From contig JBBDSH010000099.1 of the NCBI GenBank assembly GCA_040905045.1, positions 8,478-72,477 of the forward strand: DNA of 64,000 nt. The letters are read 5' to 3'. A model generated the notes under the pieces. It searched no databases, had not been told where the DNA came from, and saw nothing but the letters and a program-made list of their open reading frames with translations. Positions 43,374-52,544 of the stretch are shown one piece after another. Source of the DNA: JBBDSH01 sp040905045 (GTDB lineage Bacteria; Pseudomonadota; Gammaproteobacteria; Eutrophobiales; Eutrophobiaceae). Position 1 is the first letter of the stretch; every line of letters starts with the position of its first letter. Made by a program: the position numbers and the translations under genes.

Positions 43374-44957
43374 TCAACGTGAACCCAAATTGATTTTCTC
43401 GCCGGCTTCTATCACGACCGGCGCCGGTGCTTCATCGGGGCGCAGTGTGAATTCGACGCGAACGTCACGATAGCCCGAACGTGTTCCCACCGCCACATAT
43501 CGTCCCGGCATCAGGGTGATGGACTTTTCCTCGAATTTGCCCATGTCCCCGACCTTATAGACGGTGACACTGGTCTGGTTGTCGGATCGCAATTGAACCT
43601 TTATCGGTGTTGTCGCTTTTTCCAGCAGCCGTTCCAGATCGGCCGTCTGCCGCGACAGTTTCGGCCCGGCCGGTTCAATGTTCCCCGCTTCCCGCAGCAA
43701 CTGCCGGGCATCCTCCCGCACGCCCTGATCCCAGAGTCGTTCCGGATTGGCAATGGCCTGCTGCAGCCGCTGGTCGAGATTGAAGCGGATGCGGGCGCGT
43801 TGCAGTCCGGAATGCGCCTCGGCCAGGCTGTTGTCCAGGGACAGTGCCTGCTCATAGTGCTCCGTGGCGGTTTGCCATTTCTCGTCGGAGGCGGCCCGTC
43901 GGGCGGATTCCAGATATTCGTTAATCCTGCGCGTGGTGATCCGTTCCCTGGTCTGATTGAGTACATTCCCGGCTTCCCCGGAGCCGGGTTTCAGCTTCGC
44001 CGCCTCGGTAAAGGCTTTTTGCGCAGCGTCCAGGCGGCCTGCATCCAGGGCGCTGTATCCTTCCGACATCGCCTTGCGGAAGTCGCGGTCGCGGATGCGG
44101 CCGTCGGTCTCCTGCAGGCGTTGGCGCGCCTTGTCCGCGTGGGGATCGATCTCCAGCGCCCTGGAATAATCGGCCCGGGCTGCCTCCAAACGATCTTCCT
44201 CCAGGGCCTCGTCGCCCTCGGCGATCAGGGCGTTGACCTCGTCCAGGGTCCCGGCCCGTTTTTGTCCCCGCAAGGCGGCCTCGTCCTCCGGTTTGATGAG
44301 CAGAGCGGTTTCGAACTGTGCGGCGGCCCGTTCGGCATCACCCTCGGCCAGTGCCCGTGAACCCTTCTCCATGGCCTCGCCGTAGACCTGCTCCATGCTG
44401 TCCAGCAGTTCGTTGAATTGCGCCAGGGCCTGCCGGTAGAGATCCACCGCTTCGTCGAATCGTCGCTCCTGATAGGCCGAATCCCCTTCCGTCGCCCTCT
44501 GCAGGGCCTTGTCAAAATATTCGCCGGCCCATTTTTCGACCTGATGTTCTTTCAGCGTTTCCTCCGCCTCCAGCATTTCCGCCAGCAGGTCCTGGCTTTG
44601 CTTGCGCAGTTTCGACAGTTGTGCGTCGGTCCAGGGCGTGCCCGCGGGGGATGCTTCGGGCTGCTTTTCCGTCCTGCCCGTGGCAGGGGCGTCGTCGTCC
44701 GACTCTGCGGCCGGACGCCCGTTATCCCGGGAAGATACCGGTGTGGTATCCACCCAGTCCGGCAGAAAGAAGATGACGCCGATAAACATCGTGATCAGGA
44801 TCAGCAGGGCGATCATGACGCGACGGTCGGTCGGAATCGTTGCGGCACCGGATTTTTGCTCTGCGCCGGCCGTTTCCGCATCCGTGGTCAGGGAAAGTTC
44901 GGCCGGCTTGATGGTGGGGAACTCGTTGTTGTCCGATCCGTTCTTGTCGTTATTCAT
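43374..44957 (-). CDS. Membrane-anchored TPR/coiled-coil protein with PEGA-like C-terminus
   Basis: A 527-residue protein with a cytoplasmic N-terminus, one membrane helix (about 48-68, VMIALLILITMFIGVIFF) and a long periplasmic part of TPR-like helical repeats (AYQERRFDEAVDLYRQALAQ, EDRLEAARADYSRALEID, AGRLDAAQKAFTEAAKL, KWQTATEHYEQALSLD). The last 80 residues form a PEGA-like beta unit ending GYRDVRVEFTLRPDEAPAPV. TPR units are scaffolds for protein assembly. It sits 75 bases after a lipoprotein gene and just before the SUMF1-PEGA gene. By position it is likely to tie the SUMF1-PEGA protein and the lipoproteins into one periplasmic complex. Function itself unknown. Confidence 0.82.
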   Translation of the reverse strand: MNNDKNGSDNNEFPTIKPAELSLTTDAETAGAEQKSGAATIPTDRRVMIALLILITMFIGVIFFLPDWVDTTPVSSRDNGRPAAESDDDAPATGRTEKQPEASPAGTPWTDAQLSKLRKQSQDLLAEMLEAEETLKEHQVEKWAGEYFDKALQRATEGDSAYQERRFDEAVDLYRQALAQFNELLDSMEQVYGEAMEKGSRALAEGDAERAAAQFETALLIKPEDEAALRGQKRAGTLDEVNALIAEGDEALEEDRLEAARADYSRALEIDPHADKARQRLQETDGRIRDRDFRKAMSEGYSALDAGRLDAAQKAFTEAAKLKPGSGEAGNVLNQTRERITTRRINEYLESARRAASDEKWQTATEHYEQALSLDNSLAEAHSGLQRARIRFNLDQRLQQAIANPERLWDQGVREDARQLLREAGNIEPAGPKLSRQTADLERLLEKATTPIKVQLRSDNQTSVTVYKVGDMGKFEEKSITLMPGRYVAVGTRSGYRDVRVEFTLRPDEAPAPVVIEAGEKINLGSR

Positions 44958-45032
44958 GAGTATGGTTTGATTGGCCGGACCGCAGTCTTACCGGTAAATG
45001 TCCATGGTACGCTGACGGCGATAAAACCGGCG

Positions 45033-46232
45033 TTACTGATCCGGGGAAGCCGTCTCCTGTTGCCCGGTTTCGGTAAGGTAGATATCCCGCAGAATCTCCC
45101 GCCATTGACCGTATTGTTCTTCCACCGTGCCGGTAAGCGTCACCGTGCGATCCTGCAATTCCATGGTATGGGGTTCGATCTCGGCATTGAGGGAGGCGCT
45201 CAGTTCCTCCAGCGCCTGCGAATGCATCTTGGCTTCCTCGCGCTTGTCCAGTCCGCTCTTGAAAGTATAGGCGCCGGCCCCGATACCGACCATGCCGGCG
45301 GTACGGGCCACGCGGCTGTCACTGCCCTGGGCCAGCACACCGGCCAGTACGGCCAGGGCGCCGCCCAGAAGCCGGGTGTTGGACTCGCTCCTCAGTTGCC
45401 GCAGCGCGATGATCTCTTCATAACTGAGTTTGCGCCATTCGTGATAGGGGCCGTCCATTTGCCGGGTAAACGAACGGTAATAATCCTGCAGTGTGTCCAC
45501 GAACATGAAATCCCGTTCGCGTATCTTGCGGATCCGCTGCAGCAACGGATCATTTTCCGCCGGCAATCGTTTGATGCTGTAATTGCCGTTCCTGTCCACT
45601 TCCGTATATTCGGCAAAGGCTTCGGGGGAGAAGTCCCGCGCAAACTTCAGTTCCGTCACCGTGCGAATGGTTGCGACGTCGCCGGCGGCCAGTTCCCGGC
45701 GGAAGAGGAGAAGATCATTGGCGATGCGATTGTAGATTCCCTGGAAGGGGTCTTCATTATTTCTCTGCAGATTCGGATCATAGGCGTATTTGCTGGCTTT
45801 CTCTTCGTAGGTCCTGCGGAACCAGACACGGCCGGTGGCATCTTCCACCTTGATCGCCAGCTTCAGCTCCTCACCATTGGATTCGAGTATCTCGCCGTCG
45901 ACCCAGAGATTCATTTCGCTTTTGCGATCCGGTATCACGCGCACCACGCCCCAGTTGCCGGTACGTTGCAGGGTTTCCATTAACTGAAACGGAATATAGC
46001 GTGCCTCCGCACGACGGATGGGCGGATACACGCCTTCCTGTTCCTCGCTCAGATCGTCGACGCCGGGGTCGAAGATATTGATACCCACATCCAGCAACTG
46101 GTCTTCCGGAATATCGGCATTCTCCTTGAGGATTTCCTCATGCTGCGTGGTCTTGACCGTGGTGGTGCTGCATCCGGCCAGCAGGAGAATGATACCCAGC
46201 CAGGGGGTGATGCGGGTGAGTGTCGGTTTCAT
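45033..46232 (-). CDS. Lipoprotein of unknown function, envelope cluster
   Basis: A 399-residue lipoprotein with lipobox LLAGC (Cys about 21). The first half reads DVGINIFDPGVDDL then PIRRAEARYIPFQLMETLQRTGNWGVV and ...VDGEILESNGEELKLAIKVEDATG, with the alternating strand pattern of curli-transport/LpoB-like lipoproteins, but I cannot name the domain. The second half contains a glycine-rich possible membrane-associated segment (LLGGALAVLAGVLAQG, GMVGIGAGAYTF). Its start overlaps the stop of the disordered lipoprotein gene by four bases (ATGA), so it is in the same operon. Being a lipoprotein it probably stands at the outer membrane. Confidence 0.78.
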   Translation of the reverse strand: MKPTLTRITPWLGIILLLAGCSTTTVKTTQHEEILKENADIPEDQLLDVGINIFDPGVDDLSEEQEGVYPPIRRAEARYIPFQLMETLQRTGNWGVVRVIPDRKSEMNLWVDGEILESNGEELKLAIKVEDATGRVWFRRTYEEKASKYAYDPNLQRNNEDPFQGIYNRIANDLLLFRRELAAGDVATIRTVTELKFARDFSPEAFAEYTEVDRNGNYSIKRLPAENDPLLQRIRKIRERDFMFVDTLQDYYRSFTRQMDGPYHEWRKLSYEEIIALRQLRSESNTRLLGGALAVLAGVLAQGSDSRVARTAGMVGIGAGAYTFKSGLDKREEAKMHSQALEELSASLNAEIEPHTMELQDRTVTLTGTVEEQYGQWREILRDIYLTETGQQETASPDQ

Positions 46233-47398
46233 CGTTTCGCCTGTACGCCTTCTTTGTATTTACGGTATTCGTCCCAGAGTTTTTCCCGGAGTTCCGGATC
46301 CTCTTCTTCCATGGCCGCTTCACGCAACTGCCGGGCGACGATGTCGTCGTCATCGCCGCTGGGGATGTCGTCCGGAATACGATCATCCCGATCCTGCGGG
46401 GTATCGCCCCGCTTGTAATCGCCTTCGCGCTGATCGCCGGGCATGTCGGGCTGGCGTCCCCGGGTTACGACATTACCCGAATCTTCCGCCGTGGCTGTCA
46501 GTAGCGGCGCGGAATCGCCGCCTTCGTCGCCGGGATAACGACCGCCGCCGGCGCTGCCCGCCGTCCGGCGTCTCGCACCGCCCGTGCCTTCCCGGTTGTC
46601 CTGTTCAGTCGCCCGGCTGCGGCGCTCCAGAATGATGCCGTCGAACCGGGCCAGTTCCCTGTTCAACTCGCGATCCAGTTCCTCCATTTTTTCCGCGTCC
46701 GTCCTGCTGCCGCCACTTCCGGACGAATGGCTTCCGCCGTCGCCACCCTCATAGGCAGCGGTCTGCTCCGTCTCACCGGTTCCGTAACCGGTCCTTTCCG
46801 CGCCGCCGGCAGTCTCTTGTGTGCTGTGTTCATCGCCGACGCCGTCCCCGCTACGCTGTGCGGTTTGCCCCGGGCCGGATCTGGCCCCGGTGGTTTCACC
46901 CGCATCGCCGCGGCTCTGATCGCGGCCCAGGATCGGCGCTGTCCCGGAATCGGCCTGCGGTGCGGCATCTCCTTGTTCCTGCTGCCTGCGCATGCCCTCG
47001 TCGAAAACTTCCATGGCCTCTGAGAGAACCTGATCTTCCGATTGCCCGGAAGCGGCATCCTCCGGGGACTGTTGTCCTTCACCGGTTTCGCCGGAAGCCT
47101 GTTGCTGTTCGCCAGTCGCACCCTCCATGGAGGAAGCCTGGCTGTCGTCGCCGCCGGACTGTTGCGTCGAGCCGGACTGACCGGACGCCGGTTGGCTCTG
47201 TTGCTGTCCGTCCGAAGAGGATGCCGTCTGCCCGCCATTGCTTTCGGATGACGAGGATGAACCGTCCTGGCCGGCCGGCGGCGGAGAGGATTGCGACGGT
47301 GAGGACGGACTGGGCATGGACGGGCTGGTTTTACAGCCACCCAGAATGACCGCACCGGCGAGAAGCAACAGCGGTAATCCCGGCATTCGCGGCAGCAT
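46229..47398 (-). CDS. Intrinsically disordered Ser/Gly/Gln-rich lipoprotein
   Basis: A 389-residue lipoprotein (signal peptide MLPRMPGLPLLLLAGAVILG, lipobox LGGC) whose mature region of over 300 residues is dominated by Ser, Gly, Gln, Asp and Glu (SSSSSESNGGQTASSS, SMEGATGEQQQASGE), followed by a short charged helical end (ELREKLWDEYRKYKEGV). A second helical island, EKMEELDRELNRELARFDG, lies in the middle. Low complexity points to a flexible tether rather than an enzyme. Start 47398 is chosen for a GGAGG site just before it. Base composition is strongly biased, so alternate-frame long reading frames here are meaningless. It is the second gene of the cluster. Confidence 0.75.
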   Translation of the reverse strand: MLPRMPGLPLLLLAGAVILGGCKTSPSMPSPSSPSQSSPPPAGQDGSSSSSESNGGQTASSSDGQQQSQPASGQSGSTQQSGGDDSQASSMEGATGEQQQASGETGEGQQSPEDAASGQSEDQVLSEAMEVFDEGMRRQQEQGDAAPQADSGTAPILGRDQSRGDAGETTGARSGPGQTAQRSGDGVGDEHSTQETAGGAERTGYGTGETEQTAAYEGGDGGSHSSGSGGSRTDAEKMEELDRELNRELARFDGIILERRSRATEQDNREGTGGARRRTAGSAGGGRYPGDEGGDSAPLLTATAEDSGNVVTRGRQPDMPGDQREGDYKRGDTPQDRDDRIPDDIPSGDDDDIVARQLREAAMEEEDPELREKLWDEYRKYKEGVQAKR

Positions 47399-47429
47399 CA
47401 TTCCTCCGGAGAGTGTGGATGAAAGAACG

Positions 47430-48755
47430 CTATTCATTAATTATATATTTCATATTAACGTCAGTGGTGGTGACGGGTTTACCATCTTCAAAGCGGGGAC
47501 GGAATTTCGTCCCGGCCACAAGACGGCGTGCGGTCCGCACAACCCGTACATTGTCTTCAGGTTTTGCTTCAATAACACGAATGTTACGGACACGGCCGTT
47601 GCTCAAGACATCGAAAGCAACGATGGCATAGGGAAGATCATCTCGTTCGCGCGACTCCTCCGGCTGCGCCTGTCTTTGATCCGGCAATGCAATCGTCGGC
47701 AGACGCTGTGGGTTGCCGAATATATTCTGGAGGGTTTCATTACCGGCACCGTTTCCCTCCAGTAATGCGTAAGCCTGGGAATATTTGTCTACGGCGCTGC
47801 GCGGCCGATCGAAGAGCATGTTCCAGTCGCCCAGATAGGTTAGGGCAACGGCATGGGAGCGGGGTGATAATTCCGCATCGGCTTCTGATTCCTCCCCATG
47901 GGCTTCATGGATTTCGACAATCCTGTCCAACGCCTGCTTGCCCTTGTAATAACTTTCCAGTATTCGATCGATTGCCGAGTCTTCTTCGTAATAATCCGCC
48001 CGGGTAGAGACCCTGAATTCACTTTCAATCTTGAATTCCTCTTCCCGATCAGCCATGACGGCCGTGTAATAGTGGCTCAGGGCAAGTTCATAAAGGGGAT
48101 CGATCAGGCGCGGATCCTGTTCACCGTAATGTGTTTCTATAATGTCAATCGCCTTGTTGTACAGATCTTCCGCATTTCTGAGTTGTGTGTACGGTGATAT
48201 AGCGGGAGTTGTCCGGTAATTATCCAGGTGCCAGCGGGCGGCGCGGCTGATAACCGGTAACAGTCGTGGATCATTATCGCCGTAGTTGCGCTTGTGCAGC
48301 CAGTAGAGATATTGGTAGTTTTTGTGCAGTTCTTCCAGGTTGTTGACGATGGAATTTTCCTGGATGAGCAGTTCCAGGTAAGGCAACTGCTCCATGCTGT
48401 GCAGGCCGTGATTGATTCGGCTGATGTGCAGTGCCGTCCGGAAAGAGTCCGCGGCCTCTGTGTGATTGTCCAGGGCGCTGAGTGACAGACCGAGGCTTAA
48501 CAGTGCCTCGCTGAGCTGGGCATGGTATGCGCCGTGTTCCGCCTGTAACTGATCGACCCGCCGGCGATATCGTTCTATGGAACGGCGGATTTCCTCGTCA
48601 CTCCTGGCCGATTCAATCCCGTCGCCGGAGTCAACCGCCGGGGGTGAGGCCGTCACGGCATTGTCATCATTCAGCGCATTACCGGCCGCGGGGCCCGTGA
48701 AAAGCATGCATATCGAGCCGAAGATTCCAGCTATCTGATATCCAACATGTTTCAT
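47430..48755 (-). CDS. Exported TPR protein with TonB-like C-terminal domain (first gene of envelope cluster)
   Basis: A 441-residue exported protein with an N-terminal signal segment (GYQIAGIFGSICMLFTG), a large helical TPR-like region (YHAQLSEALLSLGLSLSALD, HTEAADSFRTALHISRI, NAEDLYNKAIDIIETHYGEQ, DKYSQAYALLEGNG) and a C-terminal domain of about 80 residues resembling the TonB C-terminus: AIVAFDVLSNGRVRNIRVIEA, then TARRLVAGTKFRPRFEDGKPV. TonB-like C-domains bind outer-membrane or periplasmic partners. Here there is no energy-transducing helix, so the domain is used as a binding module. As the first gene after the 353-base divergent promoter space it probably starts the operon. Confidence 0.82.
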   Translation of the reverse strand: MKHVGYQIAGIFGSICMLFTGPAAGNALNDDNAVTASPPAVDSGDGIESARSDEEIRRSIERYRRRVDQLQAEHGAYHAQLSEALLSLGLSLSALDNHTEAADSFRTALHISRINHGLHSMEQLPYLELLIQENSIVNNLEELHKNYQYLYWLHKRNYGDNDPRLLPVISRAARWHLDNYRTTPAISPYTQLRNAEDLYNKAIDIIETHYGEQDPRLIDPLYELALSHYYTAVMADREEEFKIESEFRVSTRADYYEEDSAIDRILESYYKGKQALDRIVEIHEAHGEESEADAELSPRSHAVALTYLGDWNMLFDRPRSAVDKYSQAYALLEGNGAGNETLQNIFGNPQRLPTIALPDQRQAQPEESRERDDLPYAIVAFDVLSNGRVRNIRVIEAKPEDNVRVVRTARRLVAGTKFRPRFEDGKPVTTTDVNMKYIINE

Positions 48756-49108
48756 CTTGCTGCTTGTGTCATCTCATGTGCTAACTATTTGATTAGCGCC
48801 GTATAATAACGTTCCATACGGAATTGCATCGTATTTCCCAACCCCGATTCTACGCCGCTATCGACCGTGCTGTAAGCGGAATCTGGGGGATCCGGCGGCC
48901 GCTGAACGGCACCGTCCCGGGACGCATAGAGGGACGGATGTCCCGTGCGGCCCGGGATGGATCGGATTTCATACAAACGCCTCATTTCCGGTAGTATGAT
49001 GAAAAATCAGGATTCCCGTTACGGGCGACAATAAAGGAAATCCGGAATTTTTATCAGGATTCCCCGAAAAACAGATAATTATCGATTGATACCCCGAGGA
49101 GGTTCCCA
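48756..49108. promoter_or_regulatory. Divergent promoter region between envelope cluster and phaB
   Basis: This 353-base space separates the leftward 12-gene envelope cluster from the rightward acetoacetyl-CoA reductase. An A/T-rich section around 49020-49085 lies before the strong GAGGAGG ribosome site of phaB. No clear palindrome or terminator is seen, and a 66-codon reading frame at 48785-48985 is not convincing. I cannot place promoter boxes. Confidence 0.5.
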
Positions 49109-49831
49109 ATGGCAAAAACTGCAATCGTCACCGGCGGCACGCGTGGCATCGGCGGCGCAATATCCATGGCATTAAAGGAAGCCGGTTTTCAGGTGGCCGC
49201 GGTCTATGCCGGCAATGACGAAGCCGCGCAGGAATTCAACAAGGCAACCGGTATTTCAGTCTATAAATTCGATGTCAGTGATTTCCAGGCCTGTGAAAAC
49301 GGTGTCAGGGAGATCGAGAACGATCTGGGACCGATTTCGGTACTCGTCAACAATGCGGGGATCACGCGGGACAAAACCATACACCGCATGAGTTTCGAGG
49401 ATTGGAATGCGGTTATCCAGACCAATCTGACATCCTGTTTCAACATGAGTCATGCTGTTATTGAAGGCATGCGCGAGCGCGCCTACGGCCGTATCGTCAA
49501 TATCGGTTCCATCAACGGCCAGGCCGGGCAATACGGCCAGGTCAATTACGCCGCCGCCAAGTCCGGCATCCACGGCTTCACCAAGGCCCTGGCCCAGGAA
49601 GGCGCCGGCAAGGGTATTACCGTGAATGCCATCGCGCCCGGCTATATCGATACGGACATGGTGCGAGCGGTGCCCGAGAACGTGCTGGAGAAAATCGTCT
49701 CGAAAATCCCGGTGGGACGCCTGGGTCAGCCCGAAGAGATTGCCCGCGGCGTTGTCTTTCTTGCCGGCGAGGATGCCGGCTTCATCACCGGCTCCACCCT
49801 CAGCATCAACGGCGGCCAGCACATGTACTGA
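49109..49831 (+). CDS. phaB: Acetoacetyl-CoA reductase (PhaB-type SDR)
   Basis: A 240-residue short-chain dehydrogenase that reduces acetoacetyl-CoA to 3-hydroxybutyryl-CoA with NADPH. The cofactor motif TGGTRGIGGAIS, the NNAG motif in VLVNNAGITRDKT, the catalytic Ser in NIGSINGQAGQ and the Tyr-x3-Lys in VNYAAAKSG are all present; the Q-rich GQAGQYGQ and HRMSFEDW stretches are typical of PhaB. No polyhydroxyalkanoate synthase is nearby, so PHB formation is unproven. With the thiolase at 14161 it could make the PHB precursor, or oxidise 3-hydroxyacyl-CoA. A GAGGAGG site precedes ATG 49109. Confidence 0.93.
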   Translation: MAKTAIVTGGTRGIGGAISMALKEAGFQVAAVYAGNDEAAQEFNKATGISVYKFDVSDFQACENGVREIENDLGPISVLVNNAGITRDKTIHRMSFEDWNAVIQTNLTSCFNMSHAVIEGMRERAYGRIVNIGSINGQAGQYGQVNYAAAKSGIHGFTKALAQEGAGKGITVNAIAPGYIDTDMVRAVPENVLEKIVSKIPVGRLGQPEEIARGVVFLAGEDAGFITGSTLSINGGQHMY

Positions 49832-49925
49832 GGGCGATCCCCGCGGCGGCAGGATGCGCTTTCGCGAAGGGGCGCAAGTTTGCCGCGAATGCCGCCTTTC
49901 CGGTATCCGGCAGCGGAAATAATCC

Positions 49926-52457
49926 ATGACGCTTTTTATTTTCCTGGTTTATGCGGCAGGTGCTGTCGCGCTTGCCTTCTTGCGATCGTCGTTGCGCCAT
50001 GCCGCCATCGGCAGCGCCGCCCTGTTGCTGGTCTACCTGATCCTGGGCGGCGATTCCTTGATCCTTGGTCTGATACTGTTGTTGTCGGCTGCCGTCACCA
50101 CCCTGCTGTCGCTGGACCGGGTGCGCATCAATCACATTACCCCGGTCCTGTTGCGCTGGTACCGGCGCAGCCTGCCGGGTATCTCGGAGACGGAACGCGA
50201 GGCTATTGATGCCGGCAGCGTCTGGTGGGAGGGTGAGCTGTTCGGCGGCGCGCCGGACTGGCGGCGCCTGCTGGACGAGCCGAAGACACAACTGACGGAG
50301 GAAGAGCAGGCCTTTCTCGACGGCCCGGTGGAGGAATTGTGCCGTCGGGTGGATTCCTGGGATGTGAATTTCAACCTGGCCGATGTACCCGGCGATCTGA
50401 TCCCGTTCATCAAGGAAAACGGCTTCCTGGGTTTGATCATTCCGAAGGACTACGGCGGTCTGGGTTTCTCGCCCCTGGCTCAGGTCATGATCATGACCCG
50501 CCTGTTCAGTCTCAGCGGTGTCGTGGCCAACTACATCAACATCCCCAATGCCCTGGGCCCGGGCGAACTGCTGCTCGAATACGGCACGCAGGAGCAGAAG
50601 GACTACTACCTGCCGCGCCTGGCCCGGGGCGAGGAACTGCCCTGTTTCGCCCTGACCTCGCCCTTTGCCGGATCGGATGCCACCTCGCTGCCGGACACGG
50701 GCACGGTCTGCAAGGGTCTGTGGCAGGGCCGCGAAATCATCGGCATGCGCCTGGATATCGACAAGCGCTATATCACCCTGGCACCCGTCGCCACGCTCAT
50801 CGGTCTGGCCTTCCGGCTGCGCGATCCGGATCATCTCATCGGCGACGTGGACGACTACGGCCTGACTTGCGCCCTGATCCCCCATGATGTGAAAGGTATC
50901 GAGATCGGCCGCCGTCATCTTCCTATCGGCGATCCCTTTGTCAACGGCCCGATCCGCGGGCGCGGTGTGTTCGTGCCGCTGGATACCATCATCGGCGGCG
51001 TCGCCATGGCGGGCACCGGCTGGCGCATGCTGCTCAATTGCCTGTCCGCCGGCCGCGCCATCAGCCTGCCGTGTACCGCCAATTCCTTCGCCCAGAATGC
51101 GTTGGCGGCCACCGGCGTCTACACCCGCATCCGGCGCCAGTTCAATCTGCCCATCGCCCGCTTTGAGGGGGTACAGAAGCCGCTGGCGGCCATGGCCGGC
51201 CTGACCTGCATCATCAACGCCGCCGGCATCCAGACCGCCAAAGCCCTGAACCGGGGGCAAAAGCCGGCGGTGGCCGGTTCCATACTCAAATACCATAGCA
51301 CCGAGATGGCCCGGCAGGTGGTCAACCACGCCATGGACATTCACGGCGGCAAGGGCGTCATGAAAGGCCCGGGTAATTACCTGAGTGATCGCTACGAGTC
51401 CGTGCCGGTGCCCATCACGGTGGAAGGGGCCAACATCATGACCCGTAGCCTGATGATCTTCGGCCAGGGGGCGATACGCTGCCATCCCTTTATTCTCCGG
51501 GAAATGCAGCTGACGCAGGCGCAAGAGGACGAGGCCGTGATCCGGGAGTTCGACCGGGTCTTTTTCCGGCATCTGGGCAATACCTGCCGCAACGGCGCCC
51601 ACGCTCTGGTTCATGCCCTGACAGGTTCCCTGTTCGCGCCGGCGCCGGCCGATACCGACCTGCGCGATCTTTACCGGCAGGCGAGCCGGCTCAGCGCCGC
51701 CTTCGCCTTTGTCGCCGACATGGCCCTGGCGTCCCTGCGGGGTTCGCTGAAAATGCGCGAAATGCTCTCGGCCAGGCTGGGCGATCTGCTGAGTACCCTG
51801 TATCTCATAAGCATGCTCCTGAAACATCATGACGATCAGGGCCGGCCGGCGGAGGATCGGCCGCTGGTACGCTGGGGCTGCCGTTACCTGATGCATCAAT
51901 ACCAGGAGGCCATGCACGAATTGCTGCGGAACCTGCCCAACCGGCCGCTGGCGCTGATATGCCGGGCGGTGGTGTTTCCCCTGGGCCGGCGTTTCCATGC
52001 GCCGGAGGATGCCCTTGATAGCCAGGTGGCGCTGTTGGTGACGCAGCCGACGGAGACACGCCGGCGGCTGATCGAAGGGATTTATCTGACCCCCAACGAT
52101 AACAATCCCGTGGGCCGGTTGAACGCCCTGCTGCCGGAGGTGGATGCGGTGGACCCGCTGTACGTAAAACTGCGTCAAGCGGTCAAGGAAGGGCTGTCAC
52201 CGACCACACTGGGCGCGGACGCCATCACCGTGGCCCAACAGGCCGGTATCATTAATGCCGAAGAGGCAACGGCGTTGCGCGACTATGACGAAAAAGCCAT
52301 GGCCTTTATCAACGTGGACGAGTTTGAATACGGAGACTTGGGCCGCCGTACCTCCGCCGGAACGCAAATCCGGAAGAAGCCCGGCAGGAAAAAAGCCGTT
52401 AAAAAGAACAGAGAAACCGGCGGAGAAACGGAAAACCAGTTGCAGGACAAAGAGTAA
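49926..52457 (+). CDS. fadE: Large membrane-associated acyl-CoA dehydrogenase, FadE type
   Basis: An 843-residue protein of the E. coli FadE class (about 814 residues there), the first dehydrogenation step of beta-oxidation. The N-terminus has two hydrophobic stretches (TLFIFLVYAAGAVALAF and LLVYLILGGDSLILGLIL) for membrane attachment; the catalytic core includes FALTSPFAGSDATSL, MDIHGGKGVMKGPGNYL and the typical FadE segment PITVEGANIMTRSLMIFGQG. The usual C-terminal FadE domain follows, then an unusual Lys-rich tail (KKPGRKKAVKKNRE). It starts 94 bases after phaB and could share its transcript. It is distinct from the smaller dehydrogenases at 8046 and 24742. Confidence 0.95.
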   Translation: MTLFIFLVYAAGAVALAFLRSSLRHAAIGSAALLLVYLILGGDSLILGLILLLSAAVTTLLSLDRVRINHITPVLLRWYRRSLPGISETEREAIDAGSVWWEGELFGGAPDWRRLLDEPKTQLTEEEQAFLDGPVEELCRRVDSWDVNFNLADVPGDLIPFIKENGFLGLIIPKDYGGLGFSPLAQVMIMTRLFSLSGVVANYINIPNALGPGELLLEYGTQEQKDYYLPRLARGEELPCFALTSPFAGSDATSLPDTGTVCKGLWQGREIIGMRLDIDKRYITLAPVATLIGLAFRLRDPDHLIGDVDDYGLTCALIPHDVKGIEIGRRHLPIGDPFVNGPIRGRGVFVPLDTIIGGVAMAGTGWRMLLNCLSAGRAISLPCTANSFAQNALAATGVYTRIRRQFNLPIARFEGVQKPLAAMAGLTCIINAAGIQTAKALNRGQKPAVAGSILKYHSTEMARQVVNHAMDIHGGKGVMKGPGNYLSDRYESVPVPITVEGANIMTRSLMIFGQGAIRCHPFILREMQLTQAQEDEAVIREFDRVFFRHLGNTCRNGAHALVHALTGSLFAPAPADTDLRDLYRQASRLSAAFAFVADMALASLRGSLKMREMLSARLGDLLSTLYLISMLLKHHDDQGRPAEDRPLVRWGCRYLMHQYQEAMHELLRNLPNRPLALICRAVVFPLGRRFHAPEDALDSQVALLVTQPTETRRRLIEGIYLTPNDNNPVGRLNALLPEVDAVDPLYVKLRQAVKEGLSPTTLGADAITVAQQAGIINAEEATALRDYDEKAMAFINVDEFEYGDLGRRTSAGTQIRKKPGRKKAVKKNRETGGETENQLQDKE

Positions 52458-52544
52458 AATTTGATGATGGATTCTGCCTTGTTGAAGTGAAATATGTATT
52501 GGAAAACCTCCGGATATTCTCCGGAGCCGCACGGTTGCCGGTGT

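Noticed and set aside
35373..48755. A type VI secretion or Zorya defence locus
   Set aside because: There are no Tss/VipAB genes, no peptidoglycan-binding MotB partner and no helicase or nuclease effector; only part types are shared.
48785..48985. 66-codon frame before the envelope cluster
   Set aside because: No ribosome site of quality and no recognisable domain; it lies in promoter space.
49806..52178. Very long opposite-strand frame over fadE
   Set aside because: His/Gln/Gly-rich shadow translation typical of high-GC antisense frames; fadE is certain.
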